Shown: positions 17,501 through 23,605, counted from the stretch's first letter. The stretch: DNA of 23,605 nt from an uncultured Oceanospirillales bacterium (GCA_913061245.1 CAJXTO010000008.1:1-23605); one strand, 5' to 3'. The notes: generated from the sequence alone by a model not told the origin. Made by a program: numbers and translations.

Positions 17501-18104
17501 AGCTGACTCAGGCCGCTTTGTTTCGAACCTGACATGGGCCGGCTCACCGCTTGGGTTTTCGGTTTTGACCAGTGACGGTGAGGTCGAACTCTTCCTCGAG
17601 GATGGGCGCTTTTTAGATCTCGGTAATTCTGCTGAGGTACTTCGCCTGTTCGGCATTTTAAACATTGAGACTATCACTCGACGATTACGTCTCGATTTTC
17701 TTGATTTAGTTCAGCCGGGGGTGGCCTTTGACAGTGTCAGTGCGAAGGCAAAAATTTCCGATGGTACGCTGCGATTTGAGCCTGAATTTGCGATGAAGGG
17801 GCCGTCGTCGAGTTTTCGGATGACGGGTACAGCTGATCTTGTCAATCAACAACTCAACCAAAAGCTCGAAGTCGATATACCGCTCACAAATAACCTGCCG
17901 CTCGCGTCCGTACTTTTGGGTGCGCCACAGGTTGGTGGGGCGATTTATCTGGTCGAGAAAGCATTGGGAACGAAGATTATCAAAGTGGGTAAAACCGACT
18001 ACAGGATTGAAGGATCCTTTGATGACCCCCAAGTCTCTCTGATACCACCATTCTCGAAGAAAAAGGACGATGTGAATGCCGACACTCCTGCAACAAGTCA
18101 GTGA
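14520..18104 (+). CDS. yhdP: YhdP family AsmA-like envelope phospholipid transport protein
   Basis: YhdP is a large AsmA-family protein anchored in the inner membrane; with TamB and YdbH it is thought to form a hydrophobic groove that carries phospholipids across the periplasm to the outer membrane. The 1194-residue product (E. coli about 1266) has one N-terminal membrane segment at about residues 10-28 (AIVLVVLAALQGLILAALP) and then a repetitive beta-rich periplasmic domain with alternating hydrophobic residues. The C-terminal AsmA-like part shows SARLRVSQLKRGKTNYQDMN and TITRRLRLDFLDLVQPGVAF, followed by PLTNNLPLASVLLGAPQVGG. The ATG overlaps rng as ATGA; the 3' end overlaps tldD by 29 bases in another frame. 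Between rng and tldD is the E. coli yhdP position, so context agrees with the sequence. Confidence 0.93.
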   Translation: MIRRVLTTKAIVLVVLAALQGLILAALPLVNYWRADIEAMMSKRLDATVTISEIGARASWTGPYLEALNLVIQKDLGALEVRRVQMLLDLPASLLSLEPVIGQLVLDEGEIVQRGSTGGAIPDPKAWAGLLNQLHDAVRPIGEFQLHNFDVLLGNVSLKRLSVAIDPEVGVLAQTRLVTEEMSVPLEIDWRYPSNTNEAHDLRVHTRLRNAPVPGIGLDELVVDVDATAWLTLKDGAPAAGIIRVSGLSETDAGLHGDMSARFELPGLTAVSATFESLQLQLPGVKVAGSGGGLQFDGSRVIARIPGLEVDGPVLGEFLKPYDPDPKLARLLSLNQPMVAANHVQVDWTLDQKPVITAEIGAFEIQAGRSIPHVGPVQGHLFLEGSRGWFDFEATSATFSLPEIFPKPWEQQALSGTLVFDRTDAGLLLRGQDLRVQSEAQDVRGALLLDLPKESEQRMQLELTVNASTGALAGLLPNDLDTEVSDFLMRAVEDVDVHQGRISYSGPLGAEVDRSRRELSMHFPMTAYRFKPLTTWPAFVGSDGVVDFVSKRARIEFVQADFGGLAVSRVVAKQNKDNGRRIDIAGQLSGEASVALEILDQARVKPDSLGSEILLDGMLRGDVALSVPIGERPEGKVVITGDDLAVAISELSEPFTHVKGRAEYRLNDGLYTERMTGQLMGDPVEATVTVAGGQTDVVGQARLKTANISQLISLGFDESQLFGEAEWSIVGRGKDQGFVLSLETDGQGLGSRLPEPLAKKEDQIGRIVVNLNSAPNLRSFNAKLFETTEVRGRLGTNPLAIEVITPEASIIDWATLPSRDGEGSNLSILLRTERLLLGETPLKVDETAINLKPNEFDVSFDGSDMAGRVSRIGEGPLLIDLEHLVLPEGGDLLDPPDEDPLFDYDPGQLPSARLRVSQLKRGKTNYQDMNIVLVSGDSRLDATTLEFDRDGQRFQGELAWVFQNGEAKSALLLRAQGSELGNILRVNEDEPLLEADSGRFVSNLTWAGSPLGFSVLTSDGEVELFLEDGRFLDLGNSAEVLRLFGILNIETITRRLRLDFLDLVQPGVAFDSVSAKAKISDGTLRFEPEFAMKGPSSSFRMTGTADLVNQQLNQKLEVDIPLTNNLPLASVLLGAPQVGGAIYLVEKALGTKIIKVGKTDYRIEGSFDDPQVSLIPPFSKKKDDVNADTPATSQ
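16478..16499. other. perfect 9-bp hairpin inside yhdP
   Basis: ACCTTTCAC at 16478-16486 and GTGAAAGGT at 16491-16499 are exact reverse complements around a GCAT loop, within codons for EPFTHVKGR of yhdP. No T-run follows. It may be a chance palindrome, an RNA processing or pausing structure, or a protein-binding site. Confidence 0.3.
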
Positions 18105-19515
18105 ATCAATCTTAGCCCCAGGAGGTCTGGTTCTAGACGACCTCGAATCATTGGTGGGTGAGTTGTCTGTCGGTGATGTTGATTTTGCGGATTTGTTTTT
18201 TGAGCGTGCCGAAGCTGAGACCTATTCTTTGGAAGATGGCGAGGTCAAAGATGCGAGCTACCATCGAGATGCTGGCGTCGGGGTGAGAGCCTGCTCAGGC
18301 GATAAGCAAGGTTTTGCGTACAGTTCAGAAATTACTGCAGCGCGGATTCGGGAAGCCCGTGATGTTGCCATCGCGATTCAAGATGGACGCGGTACGCGTG
18401 GCGGTGTGAATCTTGATCAAGTCTCGACACCAAAACTCTACGTCGCGAAAAACCCAATTCCAGAAAAGAGTGCGACTGACAAGATCGCGTTCTTATTAGA
18501 TATTGATGCCAAGGCGCGCGCGAAGAGTCCACACGTGCAACAGGTACAGGCGACTCTTTCTATTTCATATCGCGAGATTTTAATCGCTGCGACAGACGGC
18601 ACACTTGGTGCTGATATTCGACCACTGGTGCGTTTATCTGTGTCAGTTCTGGCAGAGAACAATGGTCGCAGAGAACGCGGCAGTGCGGGTCTTGGAGGTC
18701 GGTATGACTTGGATCGACTGTTAACGGTTGAGCATGCGGATCGTTTGGTGACGGAAGCAGTCGATCAAGCACTTGTGAATCTGGAATCAGTTGACTGCCC
18801 TGCGGGTGAAATGCCTGTTGTCTTGGCATCGGGTTGGCCAGGTGTTCTTTTGCACGAAGCCGTTGGCCATGGATTGGAAGGCGATTTTAATCGCAAAGGG
18901 TCGAGCTTTTACTCGGGGAAAATCGGACAACAGGTTGCATCCAAAGGCGTCACCGTCGTGGATGATGGGACGATCTCAGATCGTCGCGGTTCATTGAATA
19001 TTGATGATGAAGGTCATGTCAGCCAGCGTAATGTACTAATTGAAGATGGCATTTTAGTTGGTTACATGCAGGATAAGCTGAATGCGCGGTTGATGGGCGT
19101 GGCTGCAACTGGCAATGGTCGTCGTGAGAGCTATGCACATCTACCGATGCCACGGATGACCAATACATTCATGGAACCTGGTGAGGCGACTCAGGAAGAC
19201 ATGATTCAGTCTGTCGATCGCGGCATTTTTGCCGTGAATTTTGGCGGTGGCCAGGTTGATATCACTTCTGGTCAATTCGTATTTGCCGCAAGTGAAGCGT
19301 ATTTGATTGAAAACGGCAAAGTAACTGCTCCCGTCAAAGGCGCCACGTTGATTGGTCATGGTCCCCAAGTCATGTCTGCGATCTCGATGATTGGTGATGA
19401 TCTTGCACTCGATCCAGGGATCGGAGTTTGCGGAAAAAATGGTCAAAGTGTTCCAGTTGGCGTTGGTCAGCCTAGTCTTAAGATCGATCGTCTGACTGTT
19501 GGTGGAACCGCTTAA
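18076..19515 (+). CDS. tldD: metalloprotease subunit TldD
   Basis: TldD is the catalytic subunit of the cytosolic TldD/TldE zinc protease, which in E. coli trims the leader of microcin B17 and degrades the antitoxin CcdA and unfolded peptides. The 479-residue product (E. coli 481) has the HExxxH motif at His260-Glu261-His265 (LLHEAVGHGLEGD) and the C-terminal Cys452 (GVCGKNGQSVPVG) that completes zinc binding. The start at 18076 aligns with the E. coli N terminus and has AAGGA at 18063-18067, eight bases upstream; it lies inside the end of yhdP. The stop shares TTAA with the stop of the reversed darP. Its partner gene pmbA (tldE) starts 530 bases downstream on the same strand, on the far side of darP. 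Confidence 0.97.
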   Translation: MPTLLQQVSESILAPGGLVLDDLESLVGELSVGDVDFADLFFERAEAETYSLEDGEVKDASYHRDAGVGVRACSGDKQGFAYSSEITAARIREARDVAIAIQDGRGTRGGVNLDQVSTPKLYVAKNPIPEKSATDKIAFLLDIDAKARAKSPHVQQVQATLSISYREILIAATDGTLGADIRPLVRLSVSVLAENNGRRERGSAGLGGRYDLDRLLTVEHADRLVTEAVDQALVNLESVDCPAGEMPVVLASGWPGVLLHEAVGHGLEGDFNRKGSSFYSGKIGQQVASKGVTVVDDGTISDRRGSLNIDDEGHVSQRNVLIEDGILVGYMQDKLNARLMGVAATGNGRRESYAHLPMPRMTNTFMEPGEATQEDMIQSVDRGIFAVNFGGGQVDITSGQFVFAASEAYLIENGKVTAPVKGATLIGHGPQVMSAISMIGDDLALDPGIGVCGKNGQSVPVGVGQPSLKIDRLTVGGTA

Positions 19516-20045
19516 TGGGCAATCGCCTCATAGAGCGCGCGGTACAAGCTGCGCGCTTCTCCTTTGTCTTTGTTCAATTCGCGCGCTTTTTTAGCTGCGC
19601 GGATCAATTGATTCAATCGCTGCGGATCGGCCGAGAATTCATTCAAAAAGTCGGCGGCTTTTTTAGGGTCTTCAAGCAAGCGATCACGCCATTGTTCCGC
19701 TTGATGGTGCTTCCGCTTTTCTTCGTTGTCAGTGTTTTTCATCGCTTCCAATTGAGCTTGAAGCGATTCGGGCTCGACGCCGCGCATCACTTTGCCAATG
19801 AACTGCATTTGACGGCGGCGCGCCTCGTGCTTTTTATCTGGGATGCTTCTGTAAAACTCCAACGCCTCGCGCAATTTGTCTTCGGGAAACACAATTTTTT
19901 TAAATTGTTTATCCGACAGAGCTGCGAGCTCTTGGCCAAGCGCTTGCAGCGCAAGCATTTCACGTTTTTTTGCACTTTTCGACGGAGCCTCAAAGAACTC
20001 GTCGTCGATCAGTTCGTCATTTTGAAGGGAGCGTTTGTCATTCAT
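19512..20045 (-). CDS. darP: ribosome-associated protein DarP (YjgA, DUF615)
   Basis: DarP (formerly YjgA) binds late pre-50S particles and helps large-subunit maturation. The 177-residue product (E. coli 183) is highly charged and helical, with the family patterns SKSAKKREMLALQALGQEL, ARRRQMQFIGKVMRGVEPES, LLEDPKKAADFLNEFSADPQ and LNQLIRAAKKARELNKDKG. The gene is inserted in reverse between tldD and pmbA with no spacing: its stop overlaps the tldD stop (19512-19515, TTAA) and its ATG overlaps the pmbA ATG (20043-20046, CATG). No convincing Shine-Dalgarno or promoter is visible; either must lie within pmbA codons. Confidence 0.94.
   Translation of the reverse strand: MNDKRSLQNDELIDDEFFEAPSKSAKKREMLALQALGQELAALSDKQFKKIVFPEDKLREALEFYRSIPDKKHEARRRQMQFIGKVMRGVEPESLQAQLEAMKNTDNEEKRKHHQAEQWRDRLLEDPKKAADFLNEFSADPQRLNQLIRAAKKARELNKDKGEARSLYRALYEAIAH
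19534..19557. terminator. GC-rich hairpin just after the tldD stop, inside darP
   Basis: AGCGCGC at 19534-19540 and GCGCGCT at 19551-19557 form a perfect 7-bp stem. In plus-strand RNA it extends inward with G-U, G-C and U-G pairs to leave only ACAA as loop. About 20 bases after the tldD stop, it is followed by a T-rich but broken stretch (TCTCCTTTGTCTTTGTTC). It could weakly terminate or stabilise the tldD transcript; the interrupted T tract makes full termination doubtful. Confidence 0.35.
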
Positions 20046-21387
20046 GTCTGCGAAGTTTAACCCACAACAAGAAAAAAACCGCCTAGAAGAATTAACAACA
20101 CGTATTTTGGAGCAATCTAAGCGTGTTGGAGCGGACGCTTGTGAAGTTGCTGCGAGTGCATCCGTGGGTCTGGATGTGCAGGCTCGTCTGGGTCAACCAG
20201 AAAAACTTGAAATGACACGTGATCAATCATTGTCGATCACGGTGTTTCTCGGTGAGTCACGCGGATCTGCATCCACCACAGATTTATCCGATGAAGCGTT
20301 ACACAGTACGCTTGAGGCCGCACTGGCTATTGCTAAAGTGACAGCACCTGATCCTGCAGCTGTTCTTGCATCCCACGATCAGATTATTCAAAGCGTTCCA
20401 AATCTTGAACTCGATCACCCTTGGGATATCGATGCAAAACAGGCGCTTGAACTCGCGATTGAGGTTGAATCTTTCGGTCGACAGGCAGATTCGCGTATCA
20501 CGAATTCTGAAGGTGGGTCTGTATCGTCAACGCGCGGAATATCGGTTCATGGCAGCACAGAAGGACTCTTAGTCAGCCAGCCAACAAGTATTCATGGGAT
20601 GAGCTGTGTACTGTTGGCCGAAGATGGTGAGAGCCGTGAGCGTTCTTATGCGTATACACAATCTCGACATCCTGATCAGCTGTGGTCGGCTGAACTTGTC
20701 GGCCGTGAGGCAGCAGAAAAAACAGTCGCTCGATTAAATCCACGTAAATGTCAGACCGCTGAAGTCCCAGTTTTATTCATTCCTGAGACTGCATCCGGGC
20801 TATTGTCGAGCTTTGTGAGTGCCATTAGCGGCGGATCGCTCTATCGGAAATCGAGTTATTTGCTGGATCGCTTAGGGACAGATGTATTCCCGAGTTGGGT
20901 ATCTCTTGCTGAAAACCCGTTGATTCCAGGAGCAATGGGTTCATCTGCGTATGACAGTGATGGCCTACCAACGCGCCAGCAAGCTTTTGTGACAGATGGA
21001 GTACTCTCGAGTTATGTCTTATCTCTGTATTCGGCAAATCGACTCGGACTGCAATCGACCCATAACGCTGGCGGCGTGCGCAATCTGTTTTTTAAAGGCG
21101 AGAAAGACTTCAAGACGCTCGTTTCTGAAATGGGCCGAGGCTTGATCGTGACTGAATTAATGGGCCAGGGCGTGAATCTGGTGAATGGTGATTATTCTCG
21201 TGGCGCCTCAGGTTTTTGGGTGGAAAATGGTGAGATTGCCTATCCCGTTCATGAAGTCACTGTTGCATCGAACTTAGACCGGATGTTGAAACAGGATTTG
21301 GTCGCTGTCGGTTCAGATATAGATCTACGTCGGTCAATTGCGACCGGCTCGATGTTGTTTGAAAAAATGATGGTGGCAGGAAGTTAG
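20044..21387 (+). CDS. pmbA: metalloprotease subunit TldE (PmbA)
   Basis: PmbA/TldE pairs with TldD to form the heterodimeric protease; it lacks the metal site itself and shapes the substrate chamber. The 447-residue product (E. coli 450) matches along its length: ITVFLGESRGSASTTDLS, DSRITNSEGGSVSSTRG, SGGSLYRKSSYLLDRLGTDV, LYSANRLGLQSTHNAGGVRN, and near the end LIVTELMGQGVNLVNGDYSRGASGFWVENGEI. No HExxxH is present, as expected for this subunit. Start choice: ATG at 20044 overlaps the darP ATG; an in-frame TTG at 20035 lies three bases after GGGAG (20027-20031) and six after GAAGG (20024-20028), so translation from 20035 is a real alternative. The gene ends one base from the convergent mgtE. 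Confidence 0.95.
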   Translation: MSAKFNPQQEKNRLEELTTRILEQSKRVGADACEVAASASVGLDVQARLGQPEKLEMTRDQSLSITVFLGESRGSASTTDLSDEALHSTLEAALAIAKVTAPDPAAVLASHDQIIQSVPNLELDHPWDIDAKQALELAIEVESFGRQADSRITNSEGGSVSSTRGISVHGSTEGLLVSQPTSIHGMSCVLLAEDGESRERSYAYTQSRHPDQLWSAELVGREAAEKTVARLNPRKCQTAEVPVLFIPETASGLLSSFVSAISGGSLYRKSSYLLDRLGTDVFPSWVSLAENPLIPGAMGSSAYDSDGLPTRQQAFVTDGVLSSYVLSLYSANRLGLQSTHNAGGVRNLFFKGEKDFKTLVSEMGRGLIVTELMGQGVNLVNGDYSRGASGFWVENGEIAYPVHEVTVASNLDRMLKQDLVAVGSDIDLRRSIATGSMLFEKMMVAGS

Positions 21388-21388
21388 A

Positions 21389-21418
21389 TTAGGCGTAGAC
21401 GAGCGTTGCAACGCCTAA
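21389..21418. other. inverted repeat at the pmbA/mgtE convergent junction
   Basis: TTAGGCGT at 21389-21396 pairs perfectly with ACGCCTAA at 21411-21418, starting exactly on the mgtE stop codon; the perfect palindrome GCGTTGCAACGC (21403-21414) overlaps it. Neither strand has a T-run after the stem, so it is not a standard intrinsic terminator, but it may set 3' ends for either transcript. Confidence 0.3.
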
Positions 21419-22762
21419 GAAACAGAAAAATCCAACAACGTCAGTGACTGTTGTCAGAACAACGCCACCTGCGAGCGCAGGATCAATTTGCATTGACTTC
21501 AAATAGCCTGGAAGTAGCGTTCCGACTAAGGCCGCCACAATTAGGTTAATGATAATTGCAATGGCAATAACATAGCCGAGCGTGAAATCACCGAACCACA
21601 GATAAGCGGCCATTCCAACAACCATCGACCAGAACAGACCGTTGGCTGATCCGATCAATACCTCGCGACTCACTAATGCGCGGATGTTGGCAGAGCCGAC
21701 ACGACCAAGCGCCATCCCTCGGATGACGATTGTGAGTGCCTGAGTTCCTGCAATGCCACCCATCGATGCAACGACAGGCATCAATATCGCGAGAGCAACC
21801 ACCTGCTCGAGTGTTGCTTCAAACATGCCGATAACGGCAGATGCTAAAAATGCGGTGAGCAAATTGATGCCAAGCCAAATAGAGCGTCTGCGCACCGTTC
21901 GCACTAACGGCGCAAAGATATCTTCATCTTCATCAAGACCCGCTTGGCTCATTAAACTGTGGTCGGCAGACGCTCGAATCACATCGACCACGTCATCGAT
22001 GGTGATTCGGCCAAGGAGTTTGCCGTTTTCATTGACGACAGGCGCACTCACAAGATCCAGGCGCTCAAATCGTTGGGCAACTTCGTCTTCATGGGTCGAT
22101 ACAATTAATGGTTCGACCTCAGTCTCCATGATTTCTCGGATTGTTGTGGTTGGATCCGAGATCAATATTTTTGAAATCGGGACCTGACCAATAAATTCAT
22201 CACGGCGATTCACGACCCACAAGTTGTCTGTCATGGGCGGTAGTTCGCGATATCGACGGATATACCGAAGGACAACGTCAATGGTGATGTCTGGACGAAC
22301 AGTCACCACATCGGTGTTCATCAAGCCGCCGGCGGAATCCTCGTCGTATGACAGAACATCTTCGACTCGCTGACGGTCTTGCGAGTCCATCGAGAGAAGG
22401 ACTTCCTCGATGACTGATTCAGGAAGCTCTTGAAGCAAGTCAACCTTGTCATCGAATTCAAAGCTCTCGATCAGATTGGCGAGTTCTTCTGGTTCCAGCC
22501 GAGAAACGATATCGGCTCGTTCTTCTTCCCCGAGGTATGCGAGGACATCAGCAGCCAGCTCTTCAGCCTCAACTAAGTTCCAAAGAATCGTTCGCTGTTT
22601 TGGTGGAACTGACGAGAGTAGGTGAGCGATATCCGGGGCGGCAAGATCTTCGTTGATCAGTTGTCGAGCACGAGCAATCGCGCCTTGAGATAACGCGAGA
22701 TTGATCCGTTCGAGGTTCGCCTGATTGGATTCAGCGACGAGTTCAGTGACTTGCTCGTTCAT
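21389..22762 (-). CDS. mgtE: magnesium transporter MgtE
   Basis: MgtE is an inner-membrane Mg2+ channel gated by cytosolic Mg2+ bound to its soluble domains. The 457-residue product shows the N domain (about 30-130, with LLSSVPPKQRTILWNLVEAE and VDLLQELPESVIEEVL), SAGGLMNTDVVTVRPD leading into a tandem CBS pair (about 135-260), the plug helix, and five membrane segments from about 290 to the end. Pore-region features are MPVVASMGGIAGTQALTIVIRG and TTVTDVVGFFCFLG, where Asp441 corresponds by context to the conserved pore aspartate. The GGIAGTQ form differs from the GGNxGNQ-type sequence of the Thermus protein; I recall it as common in related proteobacteria. ATG overlaps the npr stop as ATGA, so expression is coupled to the nitrogen-PTS protein. 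Confidence 0.96.
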   Translation of the reverse strand: MNEQVTELVAESNQANLERINLALSQGAIARARQLINEDLAAPDIAHLLSSVPPKQRTILWNLVEAEELAADVLAYLGEEERADIVSRLEPEELANLIESFEFDDKVDLLQELPESVIEEVLLSMDSQDRQRVEDVLSYDEDSAGGLMNTDVVTVRPDITIDVVLRYIRRYRELPPMTDNLWVVNRRDEFIGQVPISKILISDPTTTIREIMETEVEPLIVSTHEDEVAQRFERLDLVSAPVVNENGKLLGRITIDDVVDVIRASADHSLMSQAGLDEDEDIFAPLVRTVRRRSIWLGINLLTAFLASAVIGMFEATLEQVVALAILMPVVASMGGIAGTQALTIVIRGMALGRVGSANIRALVSREVLIGSANGLFWSMVVGMAAYLWFGDFTLGYVIAIAIIINLIVAALVGTLLPGYLKSMQIDPALAGGVVLTTVTDVVGFFCFLGVATLVYA

Positions 22763-23037
22763 CCGCAGGGCTCTCCGAAACCATCGTCAAACAATGCCTT
22801 TAGGGCCTCAGTCGCCTCGCTCTGATCGTCACCTGTAATGTGTAAGACAAGTTCACTACCTTGGCCTGCTGCCATCATCAGGAGTTGCATGATGCTTTTG
22901 GCGTCAACTTTGCGGCTGGTCGTTGGGTCCTCGAGCTCAATTACTGATGAAAAAAGCGAAGCCTCCTGCGCCAATACATTGGCCGCTCGCGCGTGCAAAC
23001 CGAGTAAATTTCTAACAGTGACAGGCGTTGTAATCAT
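22759..23037 (-). CDS. npr: HPr-like phosphocarrier NPr
   Basis: NPr carries phosphate from EI(Ntr) (PtsP) to EIIA(Ntr) (PtsN) in the nitrogen-related PTS, which regulates rather than transports. The 92-residue protein has the HPr fold signatures: His15 in GLHARAA (the phosphorylated residue), a Ser at position 48 within DAKSIMQLLMMAAGQGSEL, and the standard length. Neighbourhood with rapZ identifies it as NPr (ptsO) rather than sugar-PTS HPr. GAGGA (23048-23052, minus strand), ten bases upstream of the ATG, overlaps the rapZ stop codon, so ribosomes finishing rapZ sit on the npr site. Confidence 0.94.
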   Translation of the reverse strand: MITTPVTVRNLLGLHARAANVLAQEASLFSSVIELEDPTTSRKVDAKSIMQLLMMAAGQGSELVLHITGDDQSEATEALKALFDDGFGEPCG

Positions 23038-23051
23038 CGATGAGGCTTCCT

Positions 23052-23605
23052 CTATTGGTTCGATGATAGCTCGCGATGCACAACCTGCCTATCAAGATCG
23101 AGATCATTTAAGCGCTGATTCAGTGTTTCTGTTAGAAAAACACTTCGGTGTTGACCGCCTGTGCAACCAATCGACAGCGTGAAATACTGTCGGCCTGATT
23201 CGGCATGACGTGGTACCCACCGCCTGACATGCGCTTCGATTTCATCAAGCAGCTCAAAGGTTTCTGGATATTGCGACAGGTAGTCTTTAATCGGATCGTC
23301 CCGTCCTGTTAGCGGGCGTAGTTCTGGCTCCCAATGTGGATTTGGAAGAGAGCGGGCATCGAACACAGTGTCTGAGTCCATTGGTACGCCACGCTTGAAG
23401 CCAAATGACTGGAGTTTGAGTATTAATTGTGTGGCTTTGTCGCCGGCAACGAGCTCTCGCACTTGGCTTCTCAGGGCATGGATCGAAAGCCCCGAACTGT
23501 CGATTTTATAGGTCGCGATATTCTGAATAGGCTCTAAACGTTGACTTTCCCGCTTCAGTGCATCTGATAGATGTGTCCTCTCAATCCCTGCCGACAGTGG
23601 GTGAA
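23052..23605 (-). CDS. rapZ: RNase adapter protein RapZ, 5' part cut by window
   Basis: In E. coli RapZ binds glucosamine-6-phosphate and presents the small RNA GlmZ to RNase E, controlling glmS. Only the C-terminal 184 or so residues are in the window; the frame is open to the edge, and the GTG at 23462 is internal. Reading from the edge, HPLSAGIERTHLSDALKRES and YKIDSSGLSIHALRSQVREL precede the C-terminal domain, which holds SFGFKRGVPMDSD, DARSLPNPHWEPELRPLTG and the diagnostic GCTGGQHRSVFLTE used for RNA and ligand binding. The N-terminal P-loop domain lies outside. The stop is 14 bases before npr; the usual hpf-ptsN genes would be expected further upstream. Whether a GlmZ-type RNA exists here is unknown. 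Confidence 0.95.
   Translation of the reverse strand, partial: HPLSAGIERTHLSDALKRESQRLEPIQNIATYKIDSSGLSIHALRSQVRELVAGDKATQLILKLQSFGFKRGVPMDSDTVFDARSLPNPHWEPELRPLTGRDDPIKDYLSQYPETFELLDEIEAHVRRWVPRHAESGRQYFTLSIGCTGGQHRSVFLTETLNQRLNDLDLDRQVVHRELSSNQ

Noticed and set aside
23052..23462. Separate 136-codon gene starting at GTG 23462
   Set aside because: The frame is open to the window edge and upstream codons encode recognisable RapZ sequence, so this is an internal codon of rapZ.
1..23605. Mobile elements, CRISPR arrays, toxin-antitoxin or defence genes, tRNA genes
   Set aside because: I looked on both strands and saw no transposase, integrase, spaced repeats, attachment-site duplication or cloverleaf sequence. 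All space is taken by recognisable core genes.

Overview
The window is a densely packed chromosomal core region of a gammaproteobacterium. Lineage evidence: LolB, the hemA-prfA-prmC / lolB-ispE divergent locus, mreBCD-maf-rng-yhdP-tldD, DarP (YjgA), PmbA (TldE), and RapZ next to an HPr-like NPr are together typical of Gammaproteobacteria. A complete gatCAB operon points away from the Enterobacteriaceae, towards a Pseudomonas/Oceanospirillales/Shewanella-like relative. I cannot assign a genus. I see no mobile element, CRISPR array, tRNA, rRNA or prophage gene, and every gene looks intact apart from the two cut by the window ends.

Layout. (1) 1-2954, minus strand: a TPR lipoprotein, lolB and ispE (3' end cut off), i.e. 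outer-membrane lipoprotein insertion and isoprenoid precursor synthesis. (2) 2965-6882, plus: hemA, prfA, prmC, moeB, i.e. first step of tetrapyrrole synthesis, release factor 1, its methyltransferase, and an E1-like sulfur-carrier adenylyltransferase. (3) 6874-10062, minus: gatC, gatA, gatB (tRNA-dependent amidotransferase), convergent on moeB. (4) 10063-10184: the only intergenic stretch above 14 bp, a divergent promoter region. (5) 10185-19515, plus: mreB, mreC, mreD, maf, rng, yhdP, tldD, i.e. cell shape, nucleotide house-cleaning, RNase G, an AsmA-like envelope lipid transport protein and half of the TldD/TldE protease. (6) 19512-20045, minus: darP, inserted backwards between tldD and pmbA. 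(7) 20044-21387, plus: pmbA (tldE). (8) 21389-23605, minus: rapZ (5' part cut off), npr, mgtE, i.e. a nitrogen-PTS module joined to a magnesium channel.

With the starts chosen here only about 159 of 23,605 bases (0.7 %) lie outside genes. Nine same-strand junctions are 4-base overlaps in which the last bases of one stop form the next start (ATGA, GTGA or TTGA), so translational coupling must be widespread. Promoters and terminators must lie largely inside coding sequence; candidates are a TGn-TACAAT element for hemA inside the divergent lipoprotein gene and hairpins at convergent junctions.

I do not find a clearly new enzymatic or defence system. The arrangement most worth testing is tldD-[darP reversed]-pmbA. 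The two subunits of one protease flank an antisense gene with no spacing at all (stop codons share TTAA, start codons share CATG), and an open frame runs antisense across the whole of darP from the tldD stop into pmbA. This is the geometry of a non-contiguous operon.
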